Shown piece after piece: positions 60,902-64,000 of a stretch of DNA of 64,000 bases; within the stretch, counting starts at the first letter, position 1, and each line of letters starts with the position of its first letter. The stretch comes from Micromonospora purpureochromogenes (GTDB taxonomy: Bacteria; Actinomycetota; Actinomycetes; Mycobacteriales; Micromonosporaceae), in assembly GCF_900091515.1 (NCBI RefSeq), contig NZ_LT607410.1:6014001-6078000 (forward strand). Reading direction: 5' to 3'. A program made the position numbers and the translations under genes. The notes beneath the pieces are model-generated. The model saw only the letters and a program-made list of their open reading frames with translations. It was not told where the DNA came from and searched no databases.

Positions 60902-61876
60902 ATGACGATCGTCCCGCACCGGGTGGCGGTGCTCGCCATCGACCAGGTGGTCGGCCTCGACCTCGGTACCCCCTCCCAGGTCTTCGGCACCGCCCGCACC
61001 AAGGACCTGCAGCCGCTCTACACGGTCGACGCCTGCACGCCGGGGGGCCGCCCGGTGCGCAGCACCGCCGGGTACCAGGTGCTACCCGACCACGGGCTCG
61101 AACTGGTCGAGGCCGCCGACACGGTGGTCGTACCCGGCATCCACGGCGGTCCGGCGCTGACCGACGGCGTCCTCGACCCCGAGGTGGCGGCGGCGCTGCG
61201 GACGGCCCACGAGCGGGGTGCCCGGATCATGTCGATCTGCACCGGCGCGTTCGTGCTGGCCGCCGCCGGGCTGCTCGACGGCCGGCGGGCCACCACCCAC
61301 TGGGCGTACGCGGAGGAGTTCCGCCGGCTGCACCCGGCGGTCGACCTGGACCCCGACGTGCTCTTCATCGACTCCGACGACGTGCTCACCTCGGCCGGGG
61401 TGGCCGCCGGCCTCGACCTGTGCCTGCACGTCATCCGCACCGACCACGGCAGCGAGGTGGCGAACCGCTCGGCGCGGCGCTGCGTGGTGCCGCCGTGGCG
61501 CGACGGCGGCCAGGCCCAGTACATCGAGCGGCCGGTGCCCCACCGGGCGGGGACCGGCACCGCCGGCACCCGGGAGTGGGCCCGGCAACGGCTGCACGAG
61601 CCGGTCACCCTGCGCGACCTGGCCGAGCACGCGCGGATGAGCGTGCGCACCTTCACCCGACACTTCCGCTCCGAGACCGGGCTGAGCCCCGCCCAGTGGC
61701 TGCTCCAGGAGCGCACCGACCACGCCCGGCTGCTGCTGGAGACCACCGACCTGACCGTCGACCAGGTGGCCCACCGCTGCGGCTTCGGCACCGCCGCCGC
61801 CCTGCGCCAGCAGCTCCGCCAGCGCATCGGCGTCGCGCCGAGCGCGTACCGCCGGGCGTTTCACCGGCACCCCTGA
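60902..61876 (+). CDS. GlxA-type AraC family regulator (DJ-1/PfpI + AraC HTH)
   Basis: A 324-residue regulator. Residues 1-190 form a DJ-1/PfpI (GATase1-like) sensor with VVVPGIHGG and the nucleophile-elbow region MSICTGAFVLAAAGLLDGRR. Residues about 215-320 hold two AraC HTHs: LRDLAEHARMSVRTFTRHFR and VDQVAHRCGFGTAAALRQQL. The GlxA branch is usually non-enzymatic and senses amine or other small molecules. It is divergent from the OFA-like MFS gene with about 70 bp between starts, so it probably controls it. Confidence 0.92.
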   Translation: MTIVPHRVAVLAIDQVVGLDLGTPSQVFGTARTKDLQPLYTVDACTPGGRPVRSTAGYQVLPDHGLELVEAADTVVVPGIHGGPALTDGVLDPEVAAALRTAHERGARIMSICTGAFVLAAAGLLDGRRATTHWAYAEEFRRLHPAVDLDPDVLFIDSDDVLTSAGVAAGLDLCLHVIRTDHGSEVANRSARRCVVPPWRDGGQAQYIERPVPHRAGTGTAGTREWARQRLHEPVTLRDLAEHARMSVRTFTRHFRSETGLSPAQWLLQERTDHARLLLETTDLTVDQVAHRCGFGTAAALRQQLRQRIGVAPSAYRRAFHRHP

Positions 61877-61932
61877 TCCGCGTTCCCGCGCCGCGGGCGA
61901 GGAGGGCGCGGACGGCGGGGTCAGGGTGGGGC

Positions 61933-61958
61933 GGCGGGCCGCTCTACGCGGGCCCGCC
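61933..61958. terminator. Hairpin between convergent genes
   Basis: Arms ggcgggcc (61933-61940) and its complement (61951-61958) with a 10-nt loop, between the stops at 61876 and 61986. Confidence 0.55.
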
Positions 61959-61985
61959 CCGCGCCGGCTCACCGCGCCGGCTGGC

Positions 61986-62501
61986 TCATGACCCGATCGA
62001 CCGGTCGACGGTCGGCCGGTCGACGGTGGGCGCCCCCGGCGGTGTCCGCAGGACCCGGAGCTGCGCGAGGTGTTTCGGCAGGTGGACGCGGGCGTGCAGG
62101 TCCAGGGTGCGCGACCACGGCAGGGTGTCGTCGACGACCAGGTCGAAGCCCTCCCGCAGGTGGGTGTCGACCGGAGTGTCCGCCGCCGGGCCGAGCCGGT
62201 CCACCAGGGCGCAGAGCTTCTGGCTGGTGGCCCGCAGCAGGGTGGCCAGCCCGTCCAGCCCGCCGCAGTCGACGACCAGCGCATCCACCTGGGGGCGGTG
62301 GATGGTCTCCAGGTCGTAGTAGGCGAAGGGCGAGCCGGCGAGGACCGCCTCGGTGGCCTCGCTCATCAGCTCGTCGTTGGCCGCCAGGTGGGCCACGATC
62401 TGCTCGGCGGTCAGCTGTCCGTACGGCGGCTCGCCGAAGCCGCCCGCCTCCACCTCGGCGAGCAGTTCGTCGTAGCTCCGCCGCAGCCTCGCGCTCTCCA
62501 C
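61986..62501 (-). CDS. DinB/maleylpyruvate-isomerase-like hypothetical protein
   Basis: A 171-residue mostly helical protein. The helical blocks RLRRSYDELLAEVEAGGF, QIVAHLAANDELMSEAT and LHARVHLPKHLAQLRVLR resemble the four-helix mycothiol-dependent DinB-like proteins, including an H in the second helix that could bind metal. The assignment is tentative. Start is either GTG 62501 or TTG 62513. Confidence 0.6.
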   Translation of the reverse strand: MESARLRRSYDELLAEVEAGGFGEPPYGQLTAEQIVAHLAANDELMSEATEAVLAGSPFAYYDLETIHRPQVDALVVDCGGLDGLATLLRATSQKLCALVDRLGPAADTPVDTHLREGFDLVVDDTLPWSRTLDLHARVHLPKHLAQLRVLRTPPGAPTVDRPTVDRSIGS

Positions 62502-62571
62502 GTCCCCAGTCAACCCCGCCGACCGGCGCGGACCGGGGCGTTACCGCACCGGGATCACCCGGACGGGCGGT

Positions 62572-64000
62572 TCAGCGCCGGCCCCGCCGGGCGCGCAGGT
62601 AGTCGGAGACGACGTACTCGCCGAGGTCGTCGAGGTCGGGGGTGAACATCCGGCCCTTCGAACGGCGGGCCACCGCGTCGACGAAGCGGCGCAGCCCCGG
62701 ATCGTCGCCGAGCATGAAGAGGTTCAGCGTGGCGCCGTAGCGGGTCAGCTTGTCCACCTCGCGGATGGTCGCCTCGATCGTCTCCGGCAGCGGCGGCCAG
62801 TGGAACAGCGCCTCCCCGTCCTCCGGGTCGAGGTGAGCGGTCGGCTCCCCGTCCGTGACCACCAGCACCACCGGCTCCGCGCCGGGGTGCCGGCGCAGGT
62901 GCCGCCCGGCCAGCCGCAGCGCGTGCTGGAGGTTGGTGCCCTGCTGCATGTCCGGCTCCACCGCGGCCAACTCCTGCTGGGTCAGCGTCAGCGCCTCCCG
63001 GCCGAAGCCCACGATCTCCAGGGCGTCCTGCGGGAAGCGGGTCGCCACCAGGTGCGACAACGCCAGCGCCGTCTGCTTCATCGGGCCCCAGCGCCCCTGC
63101 GAGATCATCGAGTACGACAGGTCGACGCAGAGCGCCACCGCCGCCGAGGCCCGGCGCTCGGTCTCCACCACCTCGAAGTCGGAGACGTCGAGCTGGACCG
63201 GCACCGTGGGGCCGGCCCGCCGGACCGCCCGGGTGAGGGTGCGGACCACGTCCAGCGGCTGCTCGTCGCCGTACTCCCAGGGCCGGGACGCCCCGCTGAC
63301 CTCGCCGGCCGCGCCCGCCGAGCGCAGGTCGTGCTGGCCGCGCGGCCCGGCCGTGAGGTCGGCGAAGACCCGCCGCAGCGCGGTACCGGCGAGCCGGCGC
63401 AGCGCCTTCGGGCTCAGGGTGAGCCCGTCGGCGTCCCGGCTCACCCAGCCCTGCCGGCGCAGTTCCCGCTCCAGCTCCCGCAGCCGGCGGACGTCGGCGG
63501 CGGCCTCGCGGCCCAGCGTCCGGGCCACCGCCTCGACGTCCACGTCGTCGAGGGTCGCGCCGGGGTGCTCCTGGTCGAGGGAGTCGAGCAGGTCGTCCAG
63601 CTCGCCGATCTCGTCGAGCGCGCCGGCCGCCTCGCCGTAGCCGAGCGGCTGGTCGCCGCGGACCCGCTCGCCGCGCTGCCAGTTCAGGTCGGGGCGCAGC
63701 GCCCGCAGGTGCCCGTCCAGCGCGGACAGCTCGCCGGCCAGCCGGTCGCCGAGGGACTGGCGCATCAGCCCGGCCAGCTCCTCGCGCTGCCGGTCCGACA
63801 GCGACCGCATCAGCCGCTCCCCGGCCGCCGCCCGGCGGGCCAGCACGTCGACCAGCTCGTCGACGTCCTTCGGCTGCTCCGGGAAGAACTCCCCGTGCCG
63901 GCGCATGAACTCGGCGAACGCGTCGGTGGTGTCCTCGGAACGGGCGTGCCGGGCCAGCAGGTCGTTGAGGTCGCGCATCATCTCGGCCAGCTGCCGCTGC
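62572..64000 (-). CDS. VWA domain protein (5' partial at right edge)
   Basis: Its 5' end lies beyond the window; the minus-strand frame is open to base 64000 (QRQLAEMMRDLNDL). At least 476 residues are visible. The N-terminal part is helical and charged (DELVDVLARRAAAGERLMRS, LSALDGHLRALRPDLNWQRG). The C-terminal von Willebrand A domain has an intact MIDAS metal site: DLSYS (D-x-S-x-S), the Thr in QQGTNLQHAL and the Asp in VVTDGEPTAH. Members often partner with a MoxR-type AAA+ ATPase, possibly outside the window. Role unknown; metal-dependent protein binding is likely. Confidence 0.88.
   Translation of the reverse strand, partial: QRQLAEMMRDLNDLLARHARSEDTTDAFAEFMRRHGEFFPEQPKDVDELVDVLARRAAAGERLMRSLSDRQREELAGLMRQSLGDRLAGELSALDGHLRALRPDLNWQRGERVRGDQPLGYGEAAGALDEIGELDDLLDSLDQEHPGATLDDVDVEAVARTLGREAAADVRRLRELERELRRQGWVSRDADGLTLSPKALRRLAGTALRRVFADLTAGPRGQHDLRSAGAAGEVSGASRPWEYGDEQPLDVVRTLTRAVRRAGPTVPVQLDVSDFEVVETERRASAAVALCVDLSYSMISQGRWGPMKQTALALSHLVATRFPQDALEIVGFGREALTLTQQELAAVEPDMQQGTNLQHALRLAGRHLRRHPGAEPVVLVVTDGEPTAHLDPEDGEALFHWPPLPETIEATIREVDKLTRYGATLNLFMLGDDPGLRRFVDAVARRSKGRMFTPDLDDLGEYVVSDYLRARRGRR

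Overview
The window is chromosomal DNA from a very GC-rich, mycelial-type actinobacterium, most like Micromonosporaceae (Micromonospora or a close relative). The evidence is the strong GC-ending codon use, the many GTG and TTG starts, and family content typical of that group: an ECF42-type sigma factor with its DGPF partner, an SCO6745-family protein, TipA/MerR regulators, and a tmsA/tmsB-like pair for 10-methyl branched fatty acids. I see no rRNA, tRNA, CRISPR array, integrase or transposase. Genus assignment is inference.

Region 1 (1-8.2 kb) is the most unusual. A sigma-region-4-like DNA-binding protein, cut by the left edge, faces a 1932-residue SF1 helicase fused to a PD-(D/E)XK nuclease. 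The two share a C-terminal module of about 130 residues that I cannot name, and a nested hairpin separates their 3' ends. This is the best candidate for an undescribed defence-like system.

Region 2 (8.7-21.2 kb) is a patchwork of intact genes and debris: a frameshifted GT-C glycosyltransferase, a SagB-type dehydrogenase, an MMPL transporter, a sterol desaturase, a MerR regulator, a lipoprotein, and remnants of a response regulator, a VOC protein and an XRE antitoxin. It holds two members and one fossil of a family of single-pass membrane proteins with an invariant six-cysteine ectodomain; a third full member lies at 37-38 kb.

Region 3 (21.2-43 kb) is mostly metabolic: a secreted EEP-family hydrolase, nicotinate phosphoribosyltransferase, a ferredoxin-reductase-like flavoprotein, GTP cyclohydrolase I facing a cysteine-rich HTH regulator, an acyl-CoA ligase with two coupled LysR regulators and a LysR-type operator, a secreted beta-helix protein, VOC proteins, YidD, and a gluconate kinase/permease operon preceded by a 20-codon leader ORF.

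Region 4 (43-64 kb) holds a GGDEF-EAL signalling protein, an operon of MFS exporter, Cas4/RecB-like nuclease and an unknown 505-residue protein, the YciI/ECF42 pair, an ArsR-SRPBCC pair, the tmsA/tmsB-like pair, a YbaK deacylase, a ricin-B-lectin membrane protein, an OFA-like MFS facing a GlxA-type AraC regulator, and a VWA protein cut by the right edge. Convergent gene pairs are often separated by strong hairpins, which are listed.
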